Assembly: GCA_036583965.1 (NCBI GenBank) | Contig: JAZBQD010000027.1 | Coordinates: forward strand, 8,595,187-8,659,186 | Length of the DNA: 64,000 nucleotides | Source: Prunella strophiata | Taxonomy: Eukaryota > Chordata > Aves > Passeriformes > Prunellidae | Reading direction: 5' to 3' | Part shown: positions 47,501-59,694 of the stretch, piece by piece | Layout of the letters: the number at the start of each line of letters is the position of its first letter | How positions within the stretch are numbered: the first letter of the stretch is position 1 | Program-made: the position numbers and the translations under genes | The notes under the pieces: generated by a model | The model's database searches: none | What the model was told of the DNA's origin: nothing | Seen by the model: only the letters and a program-made list of their open reading frames with translations

Positions 47501-50500
47501 GTCACCTTAACACACTGCAATGTGTGATGGTGACACCTGTGAAAGCTGAATTGGCTCACTGAGTTAAAGCTGAGCAAAGCTGTGCATTTTTGTGTATGTG
47601 TCCCCATCAGGGCTTCAGCTACCTTGGCTTTTGTGGTGGCAGTTTTGGACATGGGCATCCAGAGCCCACTGCAGGTCCTCTTGGTCAGGTGCCTGGCTTG
47701 GATGCTGGGTGCAGGCACTGCTGACAGTGTGGACACCTGCTCGACTGGGGATGTGACCCAGATCTTGTGGTGGTGCTAAGCAGGAGCCAGAGCATTGTCC
47801 TCTGTAATGCTTGCATTATTCCAATTAAAATAATGATGAGAAACTCAATGGGCACCTACCTGCAGGGACTAACCTCTAGTCTGTGCTGGTCTGTCTTTGG
47901 TCCTCTCCTTGCTTCCCCCTGCTTTTCCAGGAAGCAAATTGGTTGTGCAGCTGAGAGCTTTATTTTTGTAGGTCTTGGTTTCTTTTTTTTTTTAATTATC
48001 AAGATCTTTCTGCTTAGGGGAATAGTTTCCTAAGAGCACACTGTGTGTCCATGTACAGCACGTACCATGGGGTGTCAGCATGGGGCTGGGGTGGGGAGAT
48101 TCACCCCAGTTCTGGAGTTGTCTGGGTGCTCCCAAGGGCTCATCAGCCACTCTGTGCCAGGGGAAAGGAGCTGAGCCAGCCCCTTTCATGGATATTTCCC
48201 ATGCAAATGATGAACTACCCTGGCAAGACAACTTGGAGACAGCCACCAAGTCTCCTTTTCTTCCCTAATCATCGTCTTATACTCAGTATAAGCTTTCTTC
48301 CTTCTCCACACCCTCAGCATTTGAATTTGGGTCCAGGTCTAGCTTGTCAAGAAAACAGCTGTCCTCTCTATCAGCTGCTTAGACTCTTCTCATCCTCCTA
48401 TTCCAGCTCAGGAAAAAATGGAATGGTTCACATTCCTCTTTTGGGTCTAGAGGGTCCCTCCATGTACAGTGAATATTTGGTGGTGCAGAAGAGTAAAAAA
48501 GCAGCAGAGGAGTGGAACAAGCAATTTGGCAGTCAGTGCAACTGGCTGGCTTGAATTAAGTGTTAAAAGTTTTGCCAGTTGTCAGTGTGTTGAGCATTTT
48601 GTATCATTATAAGATTTTAGGAGTCCCAATGCAGATTTTCTATGTTTTGCTGTCTGAGATTTCTGTGGTTTTTCTCTTGTAGAAAGAAAACTTGCCCAGC
48701 AATTTGCTGCACACATTTATGCCCTTCTTTTTTTAATGTACAGTGGAAACAAGCATCTGAAATCATTCTTCTCCTTCTGACAGCAACATCTGTAAAACCT
48801 TAATGCTGGAAGGAGGCAGGAACCAAGAGATTTATAACCCCCTGCTGAAATATTGGAACGACCTTATTTCCCGGCAATTAGCTTTGCTCAAAACATTTTT
48901 GTTTCCTATTAGAAGCAATCTACTAACATTTACATTGATGTGTTTAATAGTTGTTGGCCATCTCTGAATTCAAGCAGGCAAGGAAGGAGTATGCTTTGTA
49001 AACCATGAGAGTATTTGTGTTGCATTGTATGTTGTCTGTGTTGATAGTGGTGAAAACTTCCATCGTGCTCTGCTCCAGAATGGGAATGGCATTGTTTGGG
49101 AAAGGGAAGAGAGCTGGTGTTGGGCCAAAGCTTCTCTTCCACTGGAGCATATTGGGACCAACTCCTGCAATTGCTGGAGAGTGGATCTTGATTCAGTTGC
49201 AACCCCTGAGGAGTGGAGAGGTGAGGAAGGAGCAGCACCTACATGCGAGATGGTGTAGGAATGAAGTTAAGGAATGGGTGAATGAATGGATCATTCCCCT
49301 TCTTCAGTGGATGAAGACCTCTCCTGAGACCATCAGCAAGAAGCAGATTTTTGACTAGGTGACTGAGTTTGGGCTTGTTTGTGGTTTTTTTTTTAATTAT
49401 TTTTTTAGGATGTTGAGAGCATGATGTAATGGGATGAGACTGAGACTCAGATATTTTAGGTTGAGTTGCACCATGAGGGAAAGCCTCATGTCCGAATGCA
49501 TTGATAGCCTGGGTTGGAAGTAGGTGGCAAATACTGTGGCAGTATTGTTTTGTAGGACCAGGGGAAAGAAATGCCCATTTTCTGCTTGGCTTTGAGATCA
49601 GGAAGATTAATGTGTATCTAGATGAGGTCCCGAGTGGATCTGAAAAAGATGAATTGTTTAATTGTTGAAAAACGCAATTTTGGGGATGTTGAAACCAAGT
49701 TGAACTTGAAATATTGGGGATGTTTAAGGACAGCGTCTTGTGCCTTTGTTTTGAAATTAACGTGCCTTGAAAATGGAAAGAACATAAAAATTACAATTTT
49801 GGATATTGTTAACTGAATGGGATGTCCCTCTGAGGGGCAGCATGGAAGAGAAGATTCTTGGGGAAATGCAATAGCCCTGCAGGTGATGGATGACCACCCT
49901 TGGCATTCCACAGGCTTTTGTTGTCTTTGCTTTCTGGAGGTTTCCTTCACCATGAGATACCATTTTAGAAGTTTGCTGCAGGATGGGCAGCAGATGGTGT
50001 CAACTCAGTTTTGCTGAAGTCATAGATTATTCACTCTGGCTGAAAATGAGCTTTTCCTGGCCCAGTTACTCTTCCAGCCTATGCTCAAGTTCCCCATCCC
50101 TTAGGCTGTGTGGCTGTAAGTGTTTTATAAGGCCAAGAGTTTAGCTGGATACCCAAATGGTCTGGGTTAAAAACTAATCCCTTTTGGGGGTGTGACAGTG
50201 AACTGCAGCCTGGAGCTGCAGGCATTTGGGGTGGTAACTTCTCAGTCTGGCTCTGCTTTGGGAGCCAAGGCTTGGCAGAGTTGGACATGAATATTCCATC
50301 ATGCAGATGATCTCTCTCCAGAAATCATCCCCATGGCCAGTCCTTGGTCATGGGTGTGTTGACATAAAGTACTTACTAGCACAACTAGAGGTGAAGAGGG
50401 TCTTTTGACAGGCTTGGGGAGCAAAGATGTGTGCCCCAAAGAGGCAGCTTGCCCCCTCTACCACTCCTGGGACACGTGTTGGGTTCTCAGTGGGGTTTGG

Positions 50501-53500
50501 GGCACCTTTGCTGCATCTGACTGGTGTAGAGGTGGGGGCTGATATCTCTCTCTGTGGTATCACATCCAAGTCCACCTGGTTCCTTGGTCTTCATGGATGG
50601 CTGGAGCAGGAAAATGCAAGCTGAGGACTGAGACATCAAACCTCCACTGCTGTGTGGAGACACCAGGTGCTGAGATGAGCCCACCTCTCCTGCTCTTTGC
50701 ACAGCCTGCTGCAGAGGGAGGGTGCTGCTGTCAGTCATCAGCCTGTCTCACTCCAGGCATTCCTGGCACAAGTCTCTTCAGGTTTGCCTCTTTGTGCACA
50801 GTCTGGTAATTCCTCCTGTGAGGAGTTTATTTGTCTTTGCTTTTTCTTTCTGAGAGGCTGGACCAACACCCTACTCCCCATCCTCCCCTCCTGAGACACA
50901 GCTTGAAAAATTAACCTCCTCTTCAGCTGCAGACAGAGTCCCTGGCACATGCCTTGGGCTGTCCTGGACAATCCCTGCCCAGCCAGCTCCCTGCAGCAGC
51001 AGGAAAACTTATTGAAGCACCAGCAGGAGCAACACTGTGGCTGAACACCCAAGGGGAGAAGGGAGGCTGTTCAGGAATCCTGTTGGTTCCCCCAGCAAGG
51101 GATAAACTGTCCATGGATGAACTTATGCTTTAAGCATCAGGAGGTGAAGAGCTGAAGCAAATTAATGTAGGATTGGTGAGAGGCAAAACCTCAAGTGAGT
51201 TTTATGGTAGAGGTTGGTGCTTTTCTGAAAGGGACAAGTTGCCTTAAGAGCCTCTTTAATACATCTTTCCTCTGTGGAATTACTTCAATAATATCCACCC
51301 CACAGAGACTTCTTGTCCCCTTAAACACTGCTGTGGGTGGGGGAGCACCAGGGAGGATTTTTTCCTTTGTTACCAGGTCTGTGTCCCCCAGACTGTGAGT
51401 GTTGTACCTGTGCTGTGCTGCTGGGACCACAAGGGCAGTGGGAGGACCAAGCCAAGGTTGGATTGGACTTTGGCAGTTGGATTGCTTATTTTGGATCTTT
51501 TTCCAAGAGCTTCATCTGGTCACAAGGGCTGTGCAGCTGGGAGAAAGGATGCAAACTGCTCCCCACTCTTAAATAGCTGGAGGTATTTGGGGAAGATGAT
51601 GTGTTCATCTCACACGTGGCACCAAGGACTCATCCCATGCAAAACTGTTCTGCTTGCAGCTGGCCTGGGAGCAGCTTCCATATGTTCCCCCTTGAAATGG
51701 AGGGTGCCCTGCCTTTCTCCTCATCTGCTGGACAAAGAGGCTTTTCAGCAGTGGAGATGCCTTAATTCAACTGGGTATTTTAACTGAAGGATGTTTCTCT
51801 GTGCTCTGGGTGTTCCTTTGTGCCAGAAACTGTCACAATGTGTGGGAAAGTCCCCTTTCCCTTTTCCTGAAGGACAGGTTTCTTTTCACCTCCCAGCTGC
51901 AGGCAGGCTCAGCACACAGATTTATTTAGGGCCAGGGATGTGTGTGTGCTTGTGTTTATTTTTTTTCTTTTTTTGAAAGTACAATGTTGTGGCGGCCGAC
52001 AGCTAATCCTAAATTTGGGATACCTGACATGGTAATGAGAAAACAAACCTTCCTGCACTTAAAATGAGTGACAGGCCAGGTTTGGCCCCAGCAACCTTCA
52101 GAACTGGTTTGACCTTGCAACCAGATCTCCTGGGCTGACTGACAGCTTTTTACAGCAGCATTAGGGCTGAGCTGACCTTGTTTATCTGGGGATTCACCTG
52201 GGAGACAGCAGACATGTCCAGGGATATTAAGTCTCAAGCTGAAAATGTTTGCTCAGGTATTAGGGGGAGAGTTAATTTAGACTGAATACCTCCTATGTGG
52301 CACCAGCCACTGCTCTGAGGGATGCTGTGCCCCCCTGGCTGATGACAGTTGGTTTAGACTTTCTTTAGAAAGTGGAATCTCCTTTGAGTGGAGCAATGCA
52401 GAGCCCTTCAACTCACTCTGCATTTCCTTTCACATGTGATATTTTTGGGGTTTTGGTGAAACAGAGCCCAGAGTACAGGTTGATTTTCCTGCAAAGGGGT
52501 CTTGCAGCTGGCACCACAAATGCATTGGACCATGTGGGCTCACTCTGGTTTATGTAAATATGACATGTGTGAGCTGGCATCTGTCCCAGCTGTGGCTGGG
52601 ATCCCCTTTACCTGGTACCTACCAGATCCTCCTTCCCATGCAGGGGGGTGTACCTCCCCTGCTGCAATGGCTTAGGAAAAGCCTGAGGACAGCAGTTCTT
52701 CATCTTTGCTTGTGCAGACCCAGAAGGAGAGGAGCAAGCTCTGGAGCTGCCCTCCTCCTGCACCCCAAGGATGGGCAGAAGAGGAGCACCCTGTAGATGC
52801 TGCTCTGCCCTGTCTGCTCCCATCTACACATTCAGGACCATCCAAGGGATGCTGCCTGCAGCCTGATCCATGCTGATGTCACCTGGGGAACTGAGCCATC
52901 CCAGCAGAATGATTCCATCTGGTGTGTGACTGGTTGCAGCCTTTGATTTCCAGCAGCACATGTGTGCTCTGGGCAGGTGGTACAGCCCCCCTGCAGCAAC
53001 TCTGGGTGCAGGCAACATGATTCTGGGTGCAGGGACATCTTGGGATTTAAATTTTTAGAAGTTATTTCTTTGGGCTTGCAGGTAACTAGCAGCACTCAAT
53101 GTGTGAGTGAGAGCCTGGGTGGTCCTGGCTGTATCCCACCCCTCAGGAGCACAGAGCTTTGCTGTTCCCTGGGGTCAGGCAGGCACCTCCACTGCTGAGG
53201 TTCTCCAGGTTTCCCTCTCCTGCTCTTTATGATGAATCACAACCAATCCCTCCTTTTCAGATTCCTCTGGCAAGTTTTTTTTTCCTTCTACCATAATAAC
53301 TTTTCAAGAGTGAAGGTCTCATGTGCTGGCATCCCACACATGGGGGTCTGGTCTCTGCTGGATGGGGTTGGGACTTGTGGCAGAGAGTGGCTTGGGGGAA
53401 AATCTGGAGCTGGTAACAACACAGGATGTCCATGGTGTGACATCCCTTGCAGATGGAACCCTTCCCTGGTATTGTAGAGAAGATTTTATTTAGTTATATC

Positions 53501-55689
53501 CTTCCCATTTTACCTGTTTGTATTCCCTGCTATCACCTCCTGCATTTCTTCTGCTCAGGTTTCACCTCAGCCCTCCCTCTCCCCTCACATGTGCTTGTTT
53601 GGGAATGTTTGGGTTATTGTTTGCTCACTGTATTTCATATTTCCACCTTGGCATTGGATTTTTGGTCCCCAGCCAAGGTAAGAAGGTAAAATGCATGTCT
53701 AGTGTGAGAGAAGACAGCCTTGTCAGGATTCCCCATAACCAGCAGAAACCAAAATCTTCAGGGAGGAAGGCTTTAAAGCAGATTCCTCTACAGTTTATGC
53801 AGGCAAGGGATGCTTTTCTTTGACTGTCAGAGTTCCATGAAAACTTTGAGACCAAATAGGACAATTAAAAGTCCCTCATTATAGGCTTGACTTTATCCAA
53901 ATATCACATGTTATGCTCAGGTGTAAAGTCAGCTGCTGCTCTAAGGGGCAGCCAGCCATGGAGCCTCCTGTCTGTGCACCACCCCAGAGCTGTGTCCCTT
54001 TCCTCTGTGCTGTTGCTGTCCTAGCCCAGGGTCTCAGGTGCCCAAGGAGCCTCTCCTGAGGGCCCAATGTCCCCAGGTACAGAAGGGAGGAAGGCACAGA
54101 TGAAAAGCTGCCAAGGGGGAGTAGGATGTGCTGGTGCATCCCACAACTGGAGAAAAGAGCAAGAAGCTCACTGGATTATGCAAGTGCCCCAAATCCTGAA
54201 TATTTATTTGTCTTCCTGACCCACCCTCCTTGACCTTCCTCTGCATCAAGTTCTGGCAGGTCTCTAAAGGTTCACATGAGCAGGAAAGGACCTTTGTATC
54301 AGCCTGGGAAGGATGTCCATACCAGCTGGTGTTGCTACATGTTGCTCCTGGTAACTGGTGGGGAAGCATAAGCTGGAAGTGCCCTCTGGATGTGTGGATC
54401 CACAGCACAAGCACTGCTGTTAGTCCCTCCTGAATCATTCCACCCTCAGTAATGAGCCCAGCAAAGAGGGGAAGCATTGCAGCAGTTTGGCCTGGAGGGC
54501 TGGAAATGTGGCTGCTGCAGCGTGAAGCCTCCCTGTGCTGGGGGAGGCTGGGATCCCTGCTGCTGAGCTATTTATTTAAGAAAAAAAATATTATCATTTC
54601 AGGCGTTGGCAGCATGGGGTGTATCAGCCATTGTATCAAAGATGTGGTTTTAATGCACTTTCCTCCGCTTAAATGCTATTTGCCTTCTCCTTCAGGCAAT
54701 TGAATTTAAGAAAACTCTGGTTGCCCAGGTTTTGTTGAACAAATTGGTCCCTGCACACACAATTCCCAGGAGGAGCCAGCTCTGCAGAAACTCTGGGAGC
54801 TGTCACTTCAGTGCATGGCTGGGATGGGCTGAACGGATTACCCAGCTCTGCATAGTCTGCTCTTTTATCTGTCTCAAAGCAATGGGAAGCCAGGAATAAC
54901 CCCTCGGGGTTCCTCTGAGCCCGGCAGTTTCTGGAGCCCGGGGTCAGATGACGGTTATTGTAGCTAAAGGTGTTTAACCCCAATTGATTTTGACAAGCCC
55001 TATTAGCGAATCCCACAATTACTTATTGGGTTTGGAGAGGAACGCTGTCGATTTAAGGCTGGATGCTCTAACCTGAGTGCTGCTGACAGGATGCCATAGG
55101 TACTAGAGCTGTTTCTGCAGGAATCAATAGAAAAACTCCCTGTCAACCTTTGAGGGCAAATTCTGGCTCTTCCCCAGGGCCCAGCAGCTCTCAGGGGTAT
55201 CAGAGTCAGCCCTAAAAGTCAGCGGGTTGGAATGAGATGTATGAAGCCTCCTACTCTGCAAAGCACAGAGCATCCCTGGGCTGGGCTTAAGTAAGCCTTG
55301 TTTGCAGCACATCTGCCCACATCCCAGCCCTGGGGAACCATGCAGACACCATGGGACCTGGTGCAAAGGCATAGGAGAGTCTCTGGGAAGCTGCCCAGAA
55401 CAGGCTGAGAGTTGTTTCTGCTCCCTTTCAAAACTGACCTGTCCCCCAGCTTGGTGCCAGCTTGTGGAGAAGGGAGCTGAGGGTGTCTGGTACCTGTGGC
55501 TGTGTGAGCAGAGGGACACTGCTCAGAACCAATGTTTATCCCATGGGATTGAGCTGAGAGCCCCAAAGCCCTGCAGGCTGGATCTGCTGCTGAGCAGGCA
55601 GAGAAACTGCCTGGAGACTTATGTCCTGTGAGAAATATCAAGTGATGAGTTCCCTGAGGCTCACATCCCAAAGACGCCCGAGATCATTT

Positions 55690-55742
55690 GGACGTGAATG
55701 GGAGTTATGTGCCTAAGTAATCTCAGAGGATCCGGGCTTAAC
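55690..55742 (+). repeat. possible ancient sauropsid interspersed-repeat relic
   Basis: GTGAATGGGAGTTATGTGCC, then TAAGTAATCTCAGAGGATCC-GGGCTTAA, resembles an old high-copy interspersed repeat I remember from turtle, crocodile and bird genomes (AATGGGAGTTAGGCACCTAA, then GAGGATCTGGGC). I cannot name the family with certainty. Confidence 0.4.
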
Positions 55743-55760
55743 AGCATTGCTGAATTTCTC

Positions 55761-55831
55761 TTTTTTTTTTTTTTTTAATAATGCAGCAACTGGGGAAATA
55801 AAAGCATGATCTAAAAAAAAAAAAAAAAAAA
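55761..55831 (+). repeat. poly(T) then poly(A) pair
   Basis: T16 at 55,761-55,776 and A19 at 55,813-55,831, separated by 36 bases. They could pair as an imperfect hairpin; no element recognised. Confidence 0.85.
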
Positions 55832-57833
55832 TTAAAAATTATTGCATTAGCCCAATATTTTAGCGAAGCATTACTGCTCTGTAGGTCAGGTGTAGGTGTT
55901 TGTAGGTGGCAGACAGCAACCTGCTCATCACCCATCCCAGGGCACAGAAATGTGGCTGTCACACGTGCTCAGCCCAGAAACGGCTTTTGGGCAGCAGAGC
56001 AAGCAGCCTCTTGGAAGCCCTGCAAGTTTCACACTTGCTTTTGCCTCTCGGTTGCTTGGGGAGAGGAGTCTGCCTCTCAGGGAAAACAAAGAGCCGGCAT
56101 CGCCTGCCTGGCCGGGGCTGGAGCGAGCGCCTGGAGACTGCCGTGAGTTCTCCGGGAGGTTTTGTAACAAACACCTTGTAAAACGCAAATATTTGAATAG
56201 CGACGTTCATGGCTAATGTGCCAGGTCGAGGAACAACTGCTTATGCTTTTTGCTGGCTGTTTGAAACTTAAAGGGTGAACGTAAGGATTTTCCGGAGACA
56301 AAAGCATTGAATACACGATTTACATACTCATCCTGCAGTTAGTGAACAGCATTATGAGCCATTTATTTAACAAAGAGACCCTAGTTAATCAGCAGTCTAG
56401 TTATTGTTTTTTTCACAACTTGGCAGTAATTCATAATTATGTCTTGGTTTTCATTATGGGCACAATTGCACTAAGTGTGCTTGCTCCCCATGTACCATCT
56501 CTGAATTTTATTTTCCCTTTGAAAATTACTCATATTCTTAAATAAAGGATCATATTTAAATGGAAAATATTAATTTCAGATGATTGCTTTCAAATGAACC
56601 AGTTCCTTGTCCTGTTTTGGGTTATTAAATTATTTGTTTTATTGCAGGCATTATTAGCTCAGCCTCCAGAAACCTAGACAACAGAGGAGGTGGCTGTAGG
56701 TGTTGGAAAGAACTTGGGGTCAGCTTTGGTCATCGATGTCCTGCATAACTGGGTCAAGTCACTGAATGCCTAAAGGTAAAGAGGATTTTTATGCTGATTT
56801 TAGAGCTGTTATCAGTTATTTGGCAAAGTGCCTTGGTCTCTCTGCCTACCTGTGGGGTGTGAAGGAAGGCTGAAGTTGCTGTGCTCCTCCCAAACTCTCC
56901 AGCCTGCTCTTGACTCTGGTGGGGTCCAAGCCTGACTGCAGGGACCCCAGACTGGAGTTTGGCTTTCACCCCAGGAGATCCCATGCCCCATCCTGCCTGG
57001 CTGGCATTGTGATTTTCACCTGGAGATCCTGAACCACCGAGGTGCTTTTATCCTTCCTCCAGCACAGAAGTCATTCCTCCTTCTCCAGGTGCTTGTCTGA
57101 CCTCAGGACTCTTGGTTCCAGTTGTGTGAGGAGAATGGGGCCCTTTGCCTGCTCCCACTGCCAGGCAGGGAGCTGAGGCAGCAGCATGGCCAGGGAGCCA
57201 TTCCTGGGGGACTCAGTGCCAGCATGGGTCAGGCCATAGTGACCTGCAAAGCCTCGTCCTCAGGATTGTCTCTTCTCCCACCCACTGCAATATTCAGGGC
57301 AATGATGATATCAATGAGAACTCTTGGTGGTGGCTGGGACAGAAACAAACTTACTTTCCCACTAGGAAAAGGTCATCTGTGAAATTTCATGGACAGTTCC
57401 CCCCACTTGTTAAGCGCCCTCTTCACATGGCTTTTTTTTTCTTTTTCAAAAATTGTATTATTTTTTTTTTGTGTGTAATTGCGTGTCAGACCAAGTGCAC
57501 TCAGAATGTGAGCAGGGTCTGATACAAGGAGGGTGAAATGAGATAATCCATGTTTTCATCATCCATAGGCCTCTCTTTTCACGGGCCGTGGGCCGTACTT
57601 TATTAGGCTGAGCAGCTCTGGGCCTGCAAGAAAGAGGAGCCCTTTCTCATCCCGATGAGAATAGTGCAGTGAATGGATTCCAAGTGTTTACTCAGCATTT
57701 GTCTCGTGGTTTATCAAAGGAATGAGGAGGAGGTGCCGACAGACCTTTTGTCCTGCTGATGTGTTATGACAATGTTCCATGAATATGCAGAATGGCAGAA
57801 GGGATTAGAGCCAGTACAATTCCCCTCCGGCGC

Positions 57834-57877
57834 TTTTTTTTTTCTTTTTCTGCCTTTTTTTTTTTTTTTTTTTTTTT
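57834..57877 (+). repeat. interrupted poly(T) tract
   Basis: T-rich stretch broken by C and CTGCC, ending in a run of 23 T (57,855-57,877). It closes a unique, conserved-looking block. Confidence 0.9.
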
Positions 57878-58569
57878 GCCTGGGATGTTCAGGGGTTTAA
57901 GAGTGACCTGCTCACAGTCAGGGCACTAAACATCAGATTTTCCTGCAGATAGGGGTGTAAAAATCCCACACTTGTCCAAAGCTGTTAGCATCTGACTTGA
58001 AGGTTGGGCTGTCTTAGTCACTCGCTGCTCTTTATGAAATTTCGGCTGGCAGGAACTGCCTGGCTGAAAGCTTTGTGTTTTGGGAGACATGGAGATATTG
58101 GGGCATAATTAAAACTTGAGTCAATCAGTGACACGTGAAGCCCAGGGCCAGTGGGGATGTGACTGCTGCTCTCTGCTCTGCTGCTGTTAGTGTAGGCTGG
58201 CAGTGGTACCTTGCTGTGCTTTCCTGCTGCTTTCCAGAGTCCTGGCCCAGGAGTTTTGGTGTGCTTCAATCAACAGTGCTGACATCAGGCATCTTCATGT
58301 GCTGTTTTAGATGGGCAGGTTAATGAGATAACCCTTGTACACGCCTCTGAGATGATGAACATTATTTCTGTTCTCACTATGGGATACAGGGGGAAGGTGA
58401 GAGCAGACTTGTTGTTCCACAGGTGTAAATCCAACCTTTGGTGTTACTGACTTCTCATCTCCAAGTAACTGCTGAGCCATGGCCAGCAACTATCTGCTGG
58501 TAGAGTGGTTTTTTTTAGGTGCAATTATGCAAAGATGTCCCATAGGAGAAATGACTCTCCATTGGTTTC

Positions 58570-59694
58570 CTACATTCCAAGAATCTTTTCTCTCCTACTG
58601 TTTAAATGGTCTGGCAGGGAGTTCCCCAGATACATAAAGGGAATGATGACTTTGTGTCCATGTTGGGCCTCATCCCAAGAGGAAGGGTGCTGGACATGCT
58701 CAGCACTGGTCTGATTCTTCTCTTGTTGAAGCCAACAGACCAGAGCACTGCTGAGAGCTGTTAAATCCACCTGAAGTCTCCCCAAGCCCAACCAGAAGGT
58801 TGAAACCAGCCTGTTCCACCCTTGCCATATATGTGTGAACTGGTTGTTCTGGCCCTTCTGGTCCTGCCTTTCTGTTTGGGATTTTGGTTGCTCTGTGGGG
58901 TATCTGGAAGATATTTGGTCTGAGTCAGAAGAGAGGTGGGATCTAGTCTGCTCTCTCTCATTGAGCCCATGGGAATCACCCTGCCTGTGATGACATCTGC
59001 TGTGGGGACATCCAGGGAAGGCCACTGGGGAGAAATTACTATTGTATCCTTCCTGTGCAGGGGATATTTGAGCAGTGATGCTCTGAAGGTGGTCAAGGAC
59101 ACCAGGCTGCTCTGTTTCCTGCTCCCTTGGAATATGTGCAGGGCTGAGGTCTGAATCCTGCACAGAGCATCCCATGGCAGCCTCAACCTGGGGCTGCTGT
59201 TGCCACTGTTTTTCCCTGGAATGGGTAAGAATGGGGGAGTTTCTCCACAAGCACCAACCTGAACAAGGCCTGTGAGACCCTCTGGGGCATCGAGTTTCTG
59301 TTTGCAGAATGAGGCATTTGCTGAGCAGGGGGCTGGCAGGTTTGTCATTTGAGAGTGTGTTGGGGGGAAAAGGGAAGAGGCAGAGCCTCCTTGCAAGTCC
59401 TGGCACTGGCTGTGCAGAGGTACCTGCTGCTGCTGTGGCATGTTTGTTCTCCTTGCTGCAGTCCCTCTCCACCCACCCAGGCACACAAGCAATAATTAGG
59501 TTAATGGATTTTGATGTGGTGATCCCAAGCCCAGCTCTTGGCTGGTGGCCCCATGATAGCAGCTGGCAGTGGCTCCTGCTGATGGAGGGAGTGAGCTTGA
59601 TTTGCTCCCTGGGGAGGTTCTGGTTTGGTCTGTGAGGAAAAAGTGACTTCCCATCTCCAGAGGCCAAGGACCATTGTCCAGCCAGAGCTGACAT
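58570..59694 (-). other. long unexplained open reading frame, 374 codons
   Basis: ATG (59,692-59,694) to stop with no interruption, opening MSALAGQWSLASGDGKSLF and ending REKILGM. The product is rich in Ser, Gln, Pro and His with no motif, signal peptide or domain I recognise. A second open frame of 243 codons overlaps on the same strand (58,761-59,492), suggesting that a bias against TTA/CTA/TCA on the plus strand keeps frames open. I do not assign a function; a non-coding origin is more likely. Confidence 0.2.

Larger units (their letters stand above)
44575..58569. other. intergenic, no gene found; several conserved-looking AT-rich blocks
   Basis: G/T- and C/T-biased spacer interleaved with unique stretches of different texture (45.77-46.2, 48.83-48.96, 51.98-52.26, 54.56-55.1, 55.64-56.7, 57.55-57.84 and 58.01-58.15 kb) that look like distal regulatory DNA. 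No forkhead, or other recognisable, coding sequence. Confidence 0.6.

Noticed and set aside
48045..48554. 169-codon plus-strand open frame
   Set aside because: No recognisable motif, poor initiation context, no splice sites or neighbouring exons; sits in simple, biased spacer.
54034..55671. Two minus-strand open frames of about 150 codons
   Set aside because: No domains, and they run across drifted spacer and conserved-type blocks alike; not supported as genes.
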